Assembly: GCA_022578605.1 (NCBI GenBank) | Contig: MU394136.1 | Location: 86,794-150,793, forward strand | Direction: 5' to 3' | Length of the DNA stretch: 64,000 bases | Origin: Camillea tinctor | Lineage: Eukaryota > Ascomycota > Sordariomycetes > Xylariales > Xylariaceae | Shown here: piece by piece, positions 43,224-54,899 of the stretch | Layout: each line of letters begins with the position of its first letter | Numbering within the stretch: position 1 is the first letter of the stretch | Position numbers and translations under genes: made by a program | The notes under the pieces: generated by a model | The model's database searches: none | What the model was told of the DNA's origin: nothing | The model's input: only the letters and a program-made list of their open reading frames with translations

Positions 43224-45674
43224 ATGGACAATAGTCAAGTGAAGCGCATATCGTAAGTGTTCTAAGTATTCAGGGGTAAATTTCACACAACACATTAACT
43301 AAGACTTATAACCGTGAAGATGCAAGCGGTGCCAACATAGAAAGGTGAAAATATACACTACATAGCCTTCTTCTATCTTATACTCTCAATTCAGGAACTT
43401 GCGGCACTAAACTCCTTTTAATTAGATACGGTGTTCGAGAATCCAACCCTGCGATAACTGTTCTGCAGCGGGCGTCAAGTGCGAGTTTCGTGAGAGCGAT
43501 TTCAAGCGACCGCCTATATCTCGCGAGTATGCTGCCGCTCTCGAGACGCGTGTTGCTGCGCTCGAAAGCGTTTTGGTCAAGCTAAAGAACGCGTCTAATG
43601 ATGAGCGTGACGCTCTTCTTGAAGATGTAGCGCTTGGCGACCATATGCCCTCCTTTGGGGGTCCGGTTAAGAATTACGAGGAAGAAGTAAATGCGGCGCT
43701 GGCGAAAGCGTCCTTGCAAGAGACTACAGAGGGTACTGGATAATCCTATATCCTATACTTGCCGAGAAAGCCCTGCTAACTAGATGACTTTTGAGGCTCA
43801 ATGATATATCACGGGCCTACGAGTATTTTTCACACTGAGGTGACCAAGCGTTCGCCGGCGGCCACCCTGCCAGAAACTCTTGTTTTATCATACGAGGACC
43901 GGGGAACTTACCACAATCCCACTATGCGATTATGTATTGCGCTCTTCATCTACTGGCAATACCCCCAGGTCATGTTCATCGACCGGGAAGCTTTTGTCCA
44001 AGAATTCGAGCAGAACCCGATCGACGGGGATTACTGCTCACCTCCACTCATCCACGCAGCCTGTGCATTAGGCGCACTGATGTCTCCTCATGCCGAGATT
44101 CGGGCCCTGGCGGACCAATTCGCGGATTTAGCACAAGAAGCGCTTGTAAGACGAGGGTTAGCAACACCAAAGATAACTTCAGTGCAGGCCTTACTATGCT
44201 GTGCTTTCTATGAGGTTGGGAAGGGAAATTTATCCAAAGGATGGATGTACTCAGGTGAGCTCCCGAATGAACGACGACTGCTTGACCCTCTTAAAGCTAA
44301 GAGAAACATGAAGGCATGGCGTTTAGAATGGGCCAGGATCTGGGGTTTCAAAGAGATCCAAATCATTGGGAACGTGCCTCACGACCGGCAGCGCCGTTCT
44401 TCTTCGATGCTGAATTTCGCCGGCGGATATACTGGGGATGCTTTTTATCTGATAAGTATGATACCAAGTAGCCGTTTTAGAATGTGCTGGACTTACATCT
44501 TTGTTAGAATTTTTAGTCTTTTTCTCGGCCGGCCGACATTTATGCATGAAAATGATGCAGATGTTGATACAAGCGAGCCTTTACCGTGAGTTTACTGACT
44601 ACCACCCTTCCACCCCCTTTCCCTTTCTCATCTCCTTTCCCCACTAACCAGCAGAGGAAAGACATAACCCTCCGGTATGGGACAACTGGCTTATAACCCA
44701 TGATATGGAATTTCTGAAGACGATAAGGCCAGCCGGCCCTAAATTAACCTTGTTATTTAATCAACAAGTTGAGCTTGGTCGCATCATCCACGACATGCTC
44801 GCCAACGTGTTTGCACCGAAACGGAAAGCGGCAGCTAAGTCTAGAAGGTGGACTACGACGCTCTTGCAGCAGTTCAACGCAAGACTTCTAGCTTGGCACG
44901 AGGCGCTCCCCAGTGACATGAGATGGAAGAAGTGGTTCACCAACAAAGACCGGCTACAACCCAATGTGACTGTCCTTCAGTAAGGCTCCCCAGGGCTGGA
45001 AACTACCTCACTAGACCTAGGCCACTGATCGTATTGAGCTTAGTACGTTATATCAAAGCACCCGCATCTGCCTAAACCTCCCGTTTGTCACCACCGCGAA
45101 GCCGCACACCATGCCCGATAAACCGACTCCCGTCTCCGACTCGATCGCCGAATCCCTCAAGATCTGCAGCGCTGCGGCGGAGGAGATCGTCGGCATCCTG
45201 CAGCGGTTCAAGGGCCAGCACACGCTGGGTAACGCGCCCCTGATCCTGGTGCAGGGCGCTATCGTAGCCATCAACGCTGTTATGGTCACGTCGAAAGTGT
45301 CCAGCAACGCCGTGTCCCTGATGGAAGACACCCCCTTCCTTATTCTGGACGAGGCGCTGGCTGAGATGTCGGCATCGTGGGGGTTGGCTGGCGACGCGAG
45401 GGCGAGGTTCAGGAAAGCAGTTGGGTTGCAGCAGTCGGAATCGGACACCACTACCACCACTACTACCGCTGCTGCGGCAGCACTTGCAGGCGGGACTGTA
45501 CCGGTTCACACTGGCATTGACGTGGCCCAGGAAGTGTTTCAATGGGCGGAAGGAGTCGTTCTAGATATAGGATATGGCGATCCGACGCAGACGGTCGAAT
45601 TCGAAAGCCCAGAGCAGTATTCGTGGGAACCTATGAGCTTTATCGGGAGTGAGTACTACGATACCCAAATATGA
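43224..45674 (+). CDS. Zn2Cys6 fungal-specific transcription factor, possibly damaged
   Basis: Proposed exons: 43224-43252, 43320-43344, 43426-43732, 43796-44254, 44314-44455, 44508-44585, about 44652-44979, and 45044-45674, about 665 residues. Splicing the first three restores a complete binuclear cluster: CKRCQHRKIRC, then SRIQP, then CDNCSAAGVKC (spacings 2-6-5-2-6), followed by a coiled coil (EYAAALETRVAALESVLVKL). Later exons give the middle homology region: YHGPTSIFH, GKGNLSKGWMYSGMAFRMGQ, RRRIYWGCFLSDK, LGRPTFMHENDADVD, VWDNWL, then VLHTLYQSTRICLNLPF. Each junction is in phase except the sixth (44585 to 44652), where every AG acceptor is one base out of frame. This could be a real frameshift, a non-canonical intron or a sequence error. 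It lies between the sulfatase/amidohydrolase and P450/esterase pairs and is the obvious candidate local regulator. Confidence 0.82.
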
Positions 45675-47806
45675 CACTTAATGGGAGTTAGCGATGGAAT
45701 ACTATTTTTCAAGCGAAGGGCCGTCTATCCGCTTAATGTATAAATACATAGTAGAAGTTAAAGTAAATACGAGAAGAAGACTGTATAGAATTTGAATATA
45801 GTAGTGGACGAGCGATCTGAAGTCCCATATAAAGTGGACCCCCAAATCACCTCGAAACCCCAAATCGAGCGTGCGAGAGCTACGATTCTGGTTTTTATAG
45901 CACCAATCTCTGCATTTCCCTTCCCACCACATTACATAAAAGTTCCAAGCCGCGAATTTCACGGACTTCGACTCCGTTGCCCAAAGCCCCTGGCTAAGCA
46001 AAAAGTTACCCAGTCATGATGTGGAATAGCTAAACATCGTGACTTTTATACTTACCTATTTAGGTATTATTGCAGTTAGAGAGCGGAAGACCCTGCCAAT
46101 GCCTAATGCTTAAGTGACTTGAGTATAGGGTATAGTGTAGATGAAGTATTTGAGGGTCAGACAGGGGCTCAAAAGTACCATTCTCGGCATTCTCTTCGCC
46201 TTCTCTATTTCGACTTCAAGAGGCACTTTTTAGAGGGGACCTTTCATGCATGATTAAGTATTGGCTAGTTTTCTACTGCACGATATCAGATATAGGAAAG
46301 GCCCGGCGATGCATAACATAGTAAGTTACGTTGCACCCCGGTCTTACTTGATAGCACGGCCTTAACTTTTAGTATGGCTGATGAAGGACAGGACAGTTCA
46401 GTGTTGGCTACTTAAAAAGGTATACGCCACTCTATGAGCACAATCGTTAGCATCGAAACAAGGCACTCCATTATACATTCGCTGGTGGTAAGTAAGGGAA
46501 GCGTATTTGTAATAAAATCACTTATATTCTTACTTTTTAAGGCGCTAGAGAATCTCCATTACCTACACATAGCAGTACTCCTCATCTATAGTGAGTTCGG
46601 TGCCGGTCTCCGTCGTTCACTGGTGAAAAGGTTCATGTTTCTGACTTCGCAATGGAGTGGCGGGTGTTCACGGTTGCCTCATAAGTTTAAATAGGAAATT
46701 GTGCATTTCGAAAAAACTCTTCCGTGGAGTTGACTGCATATATTCAGGTTCAAAGCTACTTAGATCAATAGTTTTGATGAGGTGTTTGTTGACTTGTGGA
46801 CTTGCGAGGGTGCCTTGTAATCCTAGTCTTTTTCCTTGGGAAGACTCTGCCATTTCTCCTTGACTTCATTAACGGAACTTATTTGAGAGTCGCGATGTCT
46901 AAATATAACCTAAAATGAACGTGAGTCTTTATATATCACGCTGGATTGCGAACGCTCTTGAACTTAGATATACGAAACTTTGGAATCTGTGAAGGGAAAC
47001 TGGACATTATATAAAGCATTTTGTCTCATATTTAGGATCTATATTGTTACTTCACATGTCGCGTAGGTATTCTAACATTGTGATTACTGTTAGGGCCACT
47101 CTGTTCAAACTCATCTTTGGATTTGGTATCTTTGCCCTCTTCTTCCAGTCCTATCCGACAGACCTTGATTATAACTATATTGATATATTAACCATCGTGG
47201 ACTTTTTCGACTAGGTGTTTTACTTTCATTTGTCCCCCGGGCTATTTCCCCCCATATGTAGTGTGAAGCTATGGAGTAAGGAATAGGATAGGTAGGGACA
47301 TCTTAGCCACAAAAATATGCACCGGCTAGGGATAGAAATAGTAAGCCAGGTTTATCATCGTTGTTCTGTATAAGTCACTGTAATTATAGCAGGCGTTGGC
47401 TTAGGTATTCAGAGGCCCCCCCTTTTCACGCTGCTCTTTACAGGTAAAGAAGCAATAAGAAGATAGGGGCTTTGCACCAGCCACATACTGTGGCTGGGTA
47501 GTGCTCGCCATAAAAAGCTCACACAGGTCACGGATGCTTAATGTATGTGGGGCGACGAGGTCTTGGCATGGACAGCCTCTTAGACAGCGCAATATTGCCT
47601 GTTTGTTGTCATGGAATGTACTAGACCGCCCGATTCCAATACAAAAATACCTACCACGTCAATTCCATGTCAACCATCTGCTCCCCCCTATTCATCGTAT
47701 AAGCTATTTCCCGCCAAGTCTCTCTATCATCCCTTTGGGCCATTTTCAATACTGCGAAAATAGTAATAATAATAAAAAAGGAGATAAAAGAAAACATCGA
47801 AGGAAG
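45675..47806. other. intergenic region, 2.1 kb
   Basis: AT-rich DNA between the regulator and the transposase-like relic. The frame of the relic is open from 47501, but family-like content starts after 47807. No gene was recognised. Confidence 0.45.
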
Positions 47807-48460
47807 ATGGAAGAAGAGTCGGAAAGCCCCGAGGAGATCCCCAGAACTCCCGAAAGGGTCATTTCACGACCCCTCCTCGTCACATCTCCCACCATCGTGC
47901 GTGCGGAGGATATGGAAGCTCTTTCGAATTCCCCTGTTCTTATTGGGGATCCTCCCCCTTACCGCAGGCCCATACAGAGGAGGCCCAAATATAGGCCTGC
48001 CCTTCAACGCGACGAGCGCTTGGTGTGCCAGACCCTCCACAACATCGCAAAGTGGACTATCAAAGAGATATCCGAGAAGCTGGGGTATTCGGAGCGCCAG
48101 GTCCAATACGCGTGCACGCAGCCCCTGTCCCCTAAACGCCGTGGTCGTCATAAGGGCGGTCATAATAGGACCCCATCCGAAATCGAGGAGGCGCGGATAC
48201 GCAAGGGAACCCCCCCGCCTCATGGTGGGATCGTGGTGCCGAAGCTCCCACGAGACAACTCTGAATTCAACCCTCTGGATAATGTGTGGTTCTGGCTCAA
48301 GAACTGGATGTTTCACTATTTTGACTTCTCGAGATTCAGCCTGGCATCGGCCCAGCATTTTGCCTGGAATGCACTGCCTCAGGCGCAGCTCGAGTGGCTA
48401 GCAACGTGTCAGACGGCGACATTACCGAGTGTTATCGACTTCGAAAGAGATTTTCCTTGA
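47807..48460 (+). CDS. Tc1/mariner-like transposase remnant, HTH joined to C-terminal end
   Basis: 217 residues from the ATG at 47807 (MEEESESPEE). Residues about 65-110 read as the helix-turn-helix of fungal Tc1/mariner-type transposases (RDERLVCQTLHNIAKWTIKE, LGYSERQVQYACTQPLSPKR). After only about 35 further residues comes NSEFNPLDNVWFWLKNWMF, which resembles the end of the DDE core (SPDLNPIENVW block). The roughly 150 residues carrying the first two catalytic acids are therefore missing, while the frame remains open. It is either an internally deleted element whose frame survived by chance or a captured DNA-binding protein. The upstream 306 nt are also open in frame, without family features. 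No terminal inverted repeats were recognised by eye. Confidence 0.55.
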   Translation: MEEESESPEEIPRTPERVISRPLLVTSPTIVRAEDMEALSNSPVLIGDPPPYRRPIQRRPKYRPALQRDERLVCQTLHNIAKWTIKEISEKLGYSERQVQYACTQPLSPKRRGRHKGGHNRTPSEIEEARIRKGTPPPHGGIVVPKLPRDNSEFNPLDNVWFWLKNWMFHYFDFSRFSLASAQHFAWNALPQAQLEWLATCQTATLPSVIDFERDFP

Positions 48461-49728
48461 AAAGATATGAAGGCAGCTAGCGAAATGGAGTTGTGGGAAA
48501 AGGTTGGGAGTTACTACAGGTCTTGGCTGGAGTATGGCGCAGGTTGTTTATATCCTAATCCGGACTAGAATAATACGACTGTCACGAACCAACACATGTC
48601 AAGGGCATCTCGAGAAAGCGCAAAAGGATATGCACTTATAGAGGTAGGCAACCTGAGCGTATTTCTTGATACTCTGCCTCGAGATTGCGTCGTATGTTCG
48701 CATCTTCAATATTGGCACCACTGCCAGAATTGGAACATCCGACCCTATATCTCCTTGTCAGAAAGCGAAAAAAAAAAAGAGTTTCCTCAGAACAACTAGA
48801 GTATCAGACAGGAGTGATTCTATACTATTAGGTTAGCGATAATGATTTATGCTAGAGAAAAGCACAGTGTGGCTGCCAGCAGTGTCAAAGGGGCCGGTGG
48901 GTCGCAGCACGAGGGCTACATTGGCAATGAGAAAATTGAATACTATTGTCGGAGTTATCCAAGGCGAGCTCAGCCGTTAATCAAGCTCCTATTTATGATA
49001 GACCATATGACTATTTTAAGGAGCGGGTAGTCCCCGGTCTCGACCTACCAGGTGAACTCATGGATGTGACTTAGGAAGATGATCGGCGGTAGGAGGCCCG
49101 GTAAGGCCATTAGCTTCAGTGAAGATGGTAGTCTCAGCGGTATTTCCCCGAGTTTAGTGAAAGTAAACATAGGGAGGTTTAGCAAAGGACTAGTGAGGTA
49201 ACTTTCTCTATAGAGGTATCTCCCGTACTAAGGCTAGGTGCTATGGCTTGAGCATTATGTGACAACAACAGCCCTCCGTTCCCCCCTGGTAACGTGCACT
49301 CAGTTTCCAATACCTATACTCATGTTAATCAATAAAGCCACAGTACTTATTATGAGGTATCATTTAGATATTGCCTAGCGAGGGCCATGATAGAGTTATA
49401 AGAGAAGTGCTTGAACAATCTCTACGCTAGGTACCTGGGGTATAACAAAAAGGGGTCCACTTTGGAGAATTTGGACCTCTAGGGGATGAAGGGTAAGCCA
49501 GCGTTGCAATATATTGATATACTTATACTCCCAATTACCTATATACGTACTTAATTATTGAGTTTATGTATAGCTCATAATCTTCACTTGGCATTTTGCA
49601 ATTTTATCACATAACCCGTAAGTCGGTCTTATTACCCCGACACGTCCATCGCAACTTTTCAAATTAACCCCTTTCTTTGAGAGTGCCCCCCACCCCGCCC
49701 CAGACTCACTGATCTTTTACGCCCTGCT
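48461..49728. other. convergent intergenic region, 1.3 kb
   Basis: Between the transposase remnant and the P450 stop. No gene was seen. A CTAGGTACCT palindrome lies at about 49427-49436. Confidence 0.45.
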
Positions 49729-51336
49729 CTAGTCTCTAGCCCTCACGGCGACTATGAAGTCGGTGATGATCCAAGTCCGGGAGCCCCTAGCCTGAAAAGG
49801 TTGCCCCCGGTTCACGATAGTGAAGTTGAACTGGCGGAATAGCTAGAGGCAACATGATAACTGTCAGCTTACGTTTGACTCACAGCGAGAACCCAATTTT
49901 TTCAATAGTATAATGTGTGTGTGCCGGGCACTTACCTCAATGTAGACCTTATTTATCTGAGTCAGCGCCAGCCCCTTTCCGAGACACTCCCACCTGCTAG
50001 GACCGCCAAATATGATTCTCCAGGTCTCATCCATGAGGAAAAGTTTAGTCCCTGTGACCTCGAGCCATCTCTCAGGCCTGAAAACATCCGCGTCCTCGCC
50101 GTAGATGGCCTTGTCTCGTACCGCGGACTTTACCGAAATGTCTACATTCACGTTTGCCGGGACTCGCAGCCCACAGACCTCACTGTCGTGGCCACATCCC
50201 TTGGGGATATAGCCTGCGGGCGGTAGCAAACGTAGCCCTTCCTTGATGACGGCCTGCAGGTATGGCAGGCTCTTTGCTTCTGACTCTGAAGCTGGGAAGG
50301 ACCGGATCTTGCCGGATCGGATGGCCTCGTCGATCTCCGACTGCAATTTTCGGTAGGCGTCTGGTGCCGTAAGAAGACACAGCATTGTATTCAAGATTCC
50401 CGTCATCGTAGTTTCTGAACCTGCTATTAGCTGCACAACTGTTTCTGTCTCGAGTTCCTCTTGGCTTATGCCATGGGCCACGAATGCCCCAAGCATATCC
50501 TGCTGAGTTATTTTTTCCGCACCGAACCTCTCCGCTGCCGCCTTCTTTGCTATCAACGCGATGGGTCCCAACAGACCAACCCAGTCCATCACAACCTTTA
50601 GCATTGGCTGTTTCATGATCGCCTGGACAATTGGTGACGCCGATATTGCTATAAAAATGGGCAGTTTCTTGACACTGGTTTCAATGAATTCATGAAAATC
50701 TTCCTGACGATCCAAACAGCCAAAGCTTCGGCCAAAGGCGAGGCTCGATGTGGTATCGACGAGCAAGTAATGTATCAACTCAGACAGATTCAGGTGTTTC
50801 CCATGGCATTGCGAATTTTTTTCGGGAGTGTAGTCATCATGAATGATGCGGACCATCTTCATGATGCGCTCGTCGACTTGCTGGTGGACTTGCGTGACAC
50901 CTTTCCCGTAGTAGCCTGGCTCAAGTTTAGAGCGTATTTGGTGATGTTTTTGCTTGTCTATCACGGAAGCCGAAGCATCTACCCCAGGACCCAAGCGGAG
51001 GCCTTCGTAAGCTGGGCCACGTCCCCAAGGTGATCTGACTTGGTGAATACGCCGAATTTCGTTCGGATCGCTTAAAGATACCCAGCCCGGCCCTATACAG
51101 ACCAGCGGACCGTATTGCGCATGTAATTCGTCGAGCTTGTTAATGTAAGTCCCTTTGTAAAGATCCCTGATCACCCAGAATATACTCCATCGCGACCAGA
51201 ACGGGCCGGGAATATGGCGAAGGCGATACCAGTCATGGACCCAGGTAAACCCCATATATCCCAAGAAAAGAGCTGTCAGCACTCTAAGAGTGCATATCTG
51301 TGCAACTACGGTTGCTACAACCAAAAACACAGACAT
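49729..51336 (-). CDS. cytochrome P450 monooxygenase (pisatin demethylase-like)
   Basis: Two exons, 51336-49936 and 49842-49729, around a 93-nt GTAAGT...CTCTAG intron, give 504 residues. Without splicing the frame would end in unrelated residues; with it the C-terminus reads LFRQFNFTIVN, as in the family. A membrane anchor occupies about residues 1-30, followed by a Pro-hinge (HIPGPFWSRW). The I-helix motif AGSETT, the ExxR motif (KEGLRLLPP, about 364), FRPERW and the heme loop FGGPSRWECLGKG (ligand Cys 451) are all present, so it should be active. Overall it resembles the pisatin demethylase-like group, which includes detoxification and secondary-metabolism enzymes. It sits in the ER membrane and uses NADPH-P450 reductase. 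It is divergent from the carboxylesterase, across a promoter carrying the palindrome CGGAGTTCAACTCCG. Confidence 0.95.
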
Positions 51337-52529
51337 GATAATACCGGTTCCTAGGAATTAATGAGACGATTTTTCACTGTAGTAAGGAGTGAAGAGAAGA
51401 TTAACAAGAAGATAAATAATTGTCCAAAAGGGGGCCCTTTTGAACAGAGCCACTTCGGCCCCTACTCAATGTAATGATATTAGACAAGATTGAGTCCCCA
51501 GTGTCTTTTTCTCCTCATTGTCTTATCTGCATCATACACTATATGACACGATGTGATGAGACTAGGCTTACTTGGCCGGTTCTCCAACGTTGTGCATTGG
51601 AGAAGGTGTGATAATGGCTACCTATCAACACACCTTTATGCAGATGGGAGGTATTTATGATTTCATTATGGAAATTTTTATAGGCTCTTAGAGCCAGATA
51701 GTCTACCTAGGTTAGGTACGTAGCACATCATAGATGGTAATCACAAGTTCTGGATCGAATGTGAACATTTATACCTCATCCCCTCCCCCACCCTCAAGCT
51801 TGCTGCCAAAAAGACATTTTTATTTTTCTAGTCATTTAGATTTGCCTATAGCCTGAAACCTGAACCTAAAGATTCCGTTCGCAGGCCATGCTGCTGTGTA
51901 TGCTTAGATTTATACAGGATACTATATGTATAGGTAAGTTCCCGATCTCTTTCCCCAAGTCCCATAATCCCTAATTTGCTTATTACTACTTAACTATTTC
52001 TCAACGACTAGCATAGATATTACCAGGGAGGTATTGTTAAAGGACGGGAATGAAATCAATCTTATCCAATTTTGACGTATGAGTCAATTGCGGGTTGGTC
52101 TTCTAATACTCATAAACAACACGCCTATTGTATCGACTAAGGAGGCCAAGACTTCGCAAACAGTTTCCGATTTGTATTTTGTATACTCCGTAACCCAAGT
52201 GTGAAGGCACACGATGCCGTTGAGAATTCGGAGTTCAACTCCGCGACGTGAGATAAGACCAGAGCGAAATAGATATAGTCTTTAGTGTATGTACATAAAA
52301 GGTCAGGGGTAGGTACCCAGTAAATAGTTTATAGCTGAGGGAATGCTTGAAGAGTATTTGGTCCAAAGACAAAAGTTGAAACCCCACCTATTGAATCACT
52401 CTCCGCCAAACTAGACGAATCCTACATATACCTCACTCTGATTGCTACCTATAATTTCTTTTTTTCCCTTCAGGTGACAGGTAGAAAAAGTTAAATATTC
52501 TATTTTGGTAGCTCCGAAACCCCTTCGAG
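51337..52529. promoter_or_regulatory. bidirectional promoter, P450/carboxylesterase
   Basis: 1.2 kb of AT-rich DNA between divergent ATGs. It carries a CCTAGGTTAGGTAC motif (51704-51720), a TACTCCGTA motif near 52184, and the palindrome at 52229-52243. No gene was seen. Confidence 0.55.
52229..52243. promoter_or_regulatory. candidate Zn2Cys6 binding site, perfect CGG-N9-CCG palindrome (site 3)
   Basis: CGGAGTTCAACTCCG: two perfect 7-nt arms around a central C, 287 nt before the carboxylesterase ATG and 893 nt before the P450 ATG. CGG triplets in inverted orientation with fixed spacing are the usual sites of Zn2Cys6 dimers. Near-identical sequences precede the regulator (43075) and lie between amidohydrolase and sulfatase (41200). 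Confidence 0.5.
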
Positions 52530-54294
52530 ATGGCCCGTATCAAAGATCGTAAGCTAGGTGACGAGTACCTGACTGTCAAATCCAGATTCGGCAACATACG
52601 TGGGTTTGTGAGCAAGGATTACCCAAACGTCGCGCAGTTCCTCGGCATCCCTTTTGCGGAGGCACCTACTGGCCTGAGACGCTGGCTTCCACCTGTGCCG
52701 AAAGCGTCTGTAGACCACCTCGATGCGACCGAGTTCGGCCCCTCGTGTCCGCAGTGGTTCGACGGACCACCGTCGATCTACAACTCGGACGTGACCGACT
52801 TCCGGATCGACGATCCCATGTCAGAGGACTGCCTATCCTTGAGCATATGGGTACCTAAAAAGGCCGCCAGCGGCCCATCCGCATCCAAGTTGCCGGTGAT
52901 CGTGTGGATCACCGGCGGTGCGTTTCTGGTCGGCGGTTCGACGGTGCCTTACCAGAACCCCACGCCTTGGGTGGAGACTAGCCAAAGACATATCGTCGTG
53001 AGCATAAAGTGAGATGCACTCAAGTTGAAATCGCGCTATGAAAGAAAGGTGACCTTTTTCTAAATCAAAATAAAACTGAATAGCTACCGGCTCACCATCT
53101 TTGGCTTCCCCAACGCAGCGGGACTCGCGCCGCAGGAGCGGAACCTCGGGCTCCTAGACCAGCGTCTGGGCTTGGAATGGGTGCACAAGCACATCTCATC
53201 GTTCGGCGGCGACCCGTCGAGATTGACGCACTTCGGACAGTCTGCCGGGGCGCGGAGCGTCGACGTGCATTCTTTCCAATATCCCGATAACCCGCTGGTA
53301 TGGAACCAGATCATGGATTCGGGCTGCGCACTGCCTGCCCTGCCGGTACCGAACGTTGAAAACAACTATTTCAGCTTCATAGCACAGAAGCTAGGGTTCG
53401 AGGGGGGTAGTCCCACCGCCGAGCTGGAGTTCATGAGACAGCAGCCTGCTGAGAAGCTACTGGATTTTATCAAGACTCACGCTGCCTCCAAAGAGAAACC
53501 GGTCCTAAGCTTCAGACCCATAGTTGATAATTTTACTATATTTGCGGATTTCGAGGAACGGGCAAAGGCGGGCAACTTTAGTAAACTAGTAAGTTTTTCA
53601 CTCTTTATTTTCTTCCTTTCTATCCTACCTAGTTAAGCTTTTATCCTACAACTTTGATTTGTGCATAAATATACATGTGTAGATAATGCCGAGCTGCTGA
53701 TTTCCAAACCTAGCCTGCTATAATTGGCACTCTGGATGATGAAGGCAACGCCTTAGCTCCGTATAACCCGGAGGGAGTCGACGAGGACATCGCAAGAAGG
53801 ATTACCACGAATTATTTTCTTAAATCCGCAGTCACTATGTCACGGTAAGTCCTAATGCCAAAGGAGTGAAAGAGGGAAATGCCAGATTAGCTATCCATAT
53901 GGGGGTAGCCTTCTCCCAACGCTGACTTTCCTATTCGCACAGATGCCGCTCAGCCTACGCGCCCACATTCCGCTTCCTGTTCAAAGACCCCGCGCCCGCG
54001 GGAACGAGCTCGTTCCCCAACATCTCGCCCCGGCCGTGGATGCGAGTGTACCACAGTTCTGAGCTGCCCCTCATATTCGGGACTCATTCATGGTTCAGGG
54101 GCCCTTCAACGGTTTTGGAGGAAAAGATATCGAAAGCGTGGCAGGAACTGTACGTCGTGTTTGCGGAAGAGGGCCCGGATGGACTACGTAGGCTGGGGTG
54201 GGAAGAATCGAGCAAAGGTAGGGGGATAGTCATCGGGTCTGGTACAAGGGGTTGGGAGAGCGTCGACATAAGTGAGCTTGATGGTGACTTATGA
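52530..54294 (+). CDS. type-B carboxylesterase
   Basis: Four exons, 52530-53008, 53084-53588, 53714-53844 and 53943-54294, all GT-AG and in phase, give 488 residues, somewhat shorter than the usual 520-560. The N-terminus has GNIRGFVSKDYPNVAQFLGIPFAE, followed by SEDCLSLSIWVP (the family's second signature) and the oxyanion-hole stretch VIVWITGGAFLVGG. The nucleophile lies in FGQSAGA (Ser 213), and YHSSELPLIFG carries the likely catalytic His (409). The acid of the triad was not placed with certainty. There is no signal peptide, so it is probably intracellular. It would cleave carboxylic esters. Together with the P450, sulfatase and amidohydrolase it suggests stepwise breakdown or modification of a small molecule carrying ester, amide or sulfate groups. 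This link is inferred. Confidence 0.92.
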
Positions 54295-54899
54295 AAGACG
54301 AAATTGTTAATTCAGGGGATGTAGTGATGTGGAGAAAGGCTGCTGAGAGACACTATAGGAATGAAATAAAAGGTGCGAATAGCCTGAAAAAGTGTATAGG
54401 TATAATCAAATAGGACTCTCTGAATATTTCCGGGGCTTGCTTCATTCGGAATCTACGAGGATTATTCGAAATCCTCACGTCAAGAGTTTATACCGATTGG
54501 TTGTATATTTCCCATGGCAAATTATACTGATGATAACAGTAACATAGATGAATTTCTCGTTCAAGAAGAAACAGGACAATAAATCGTAGGTACACAAGTA
54601 TATTTATTAAAATTAAAAAGGGGGGGGGGTCATATTTCATAGTCCAATAAGCATATTTCATTATAGAAGTGACTATGAAAACTATTCGTAGATTATGTTA
54701 AAAGAGTGTGGTAAAGATATTCCACCAATAAATACCAGTCATGTGCCCATAAATATAAAATCAAGTCATCGCCGGTAACCCAAATAAGTAAGCGCACCTC
54801 ATTCAAAGGAAAGTCCCACTCATCACATTCTCCTTGTTCTGCTTCTCACATTCTCTTTTCCTAGTAGGTATCTATATTGGACGTAGATTGAGATATCCC
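54295..54899. other. convergent spacer
   Basis: 600 bp of AT-rich DNA with a short G run (about 54619-54628) between the esterase and secreted-protein stops. No gene was seen. Confidence 0.5.

Noticed and set aside
47501..47806. N-terminal extension of the transposase-like frame
   Set aside because: The residues resemble translated leader DNA. The Glu-rich start at 47807 is more protein-like, although this is not certain.
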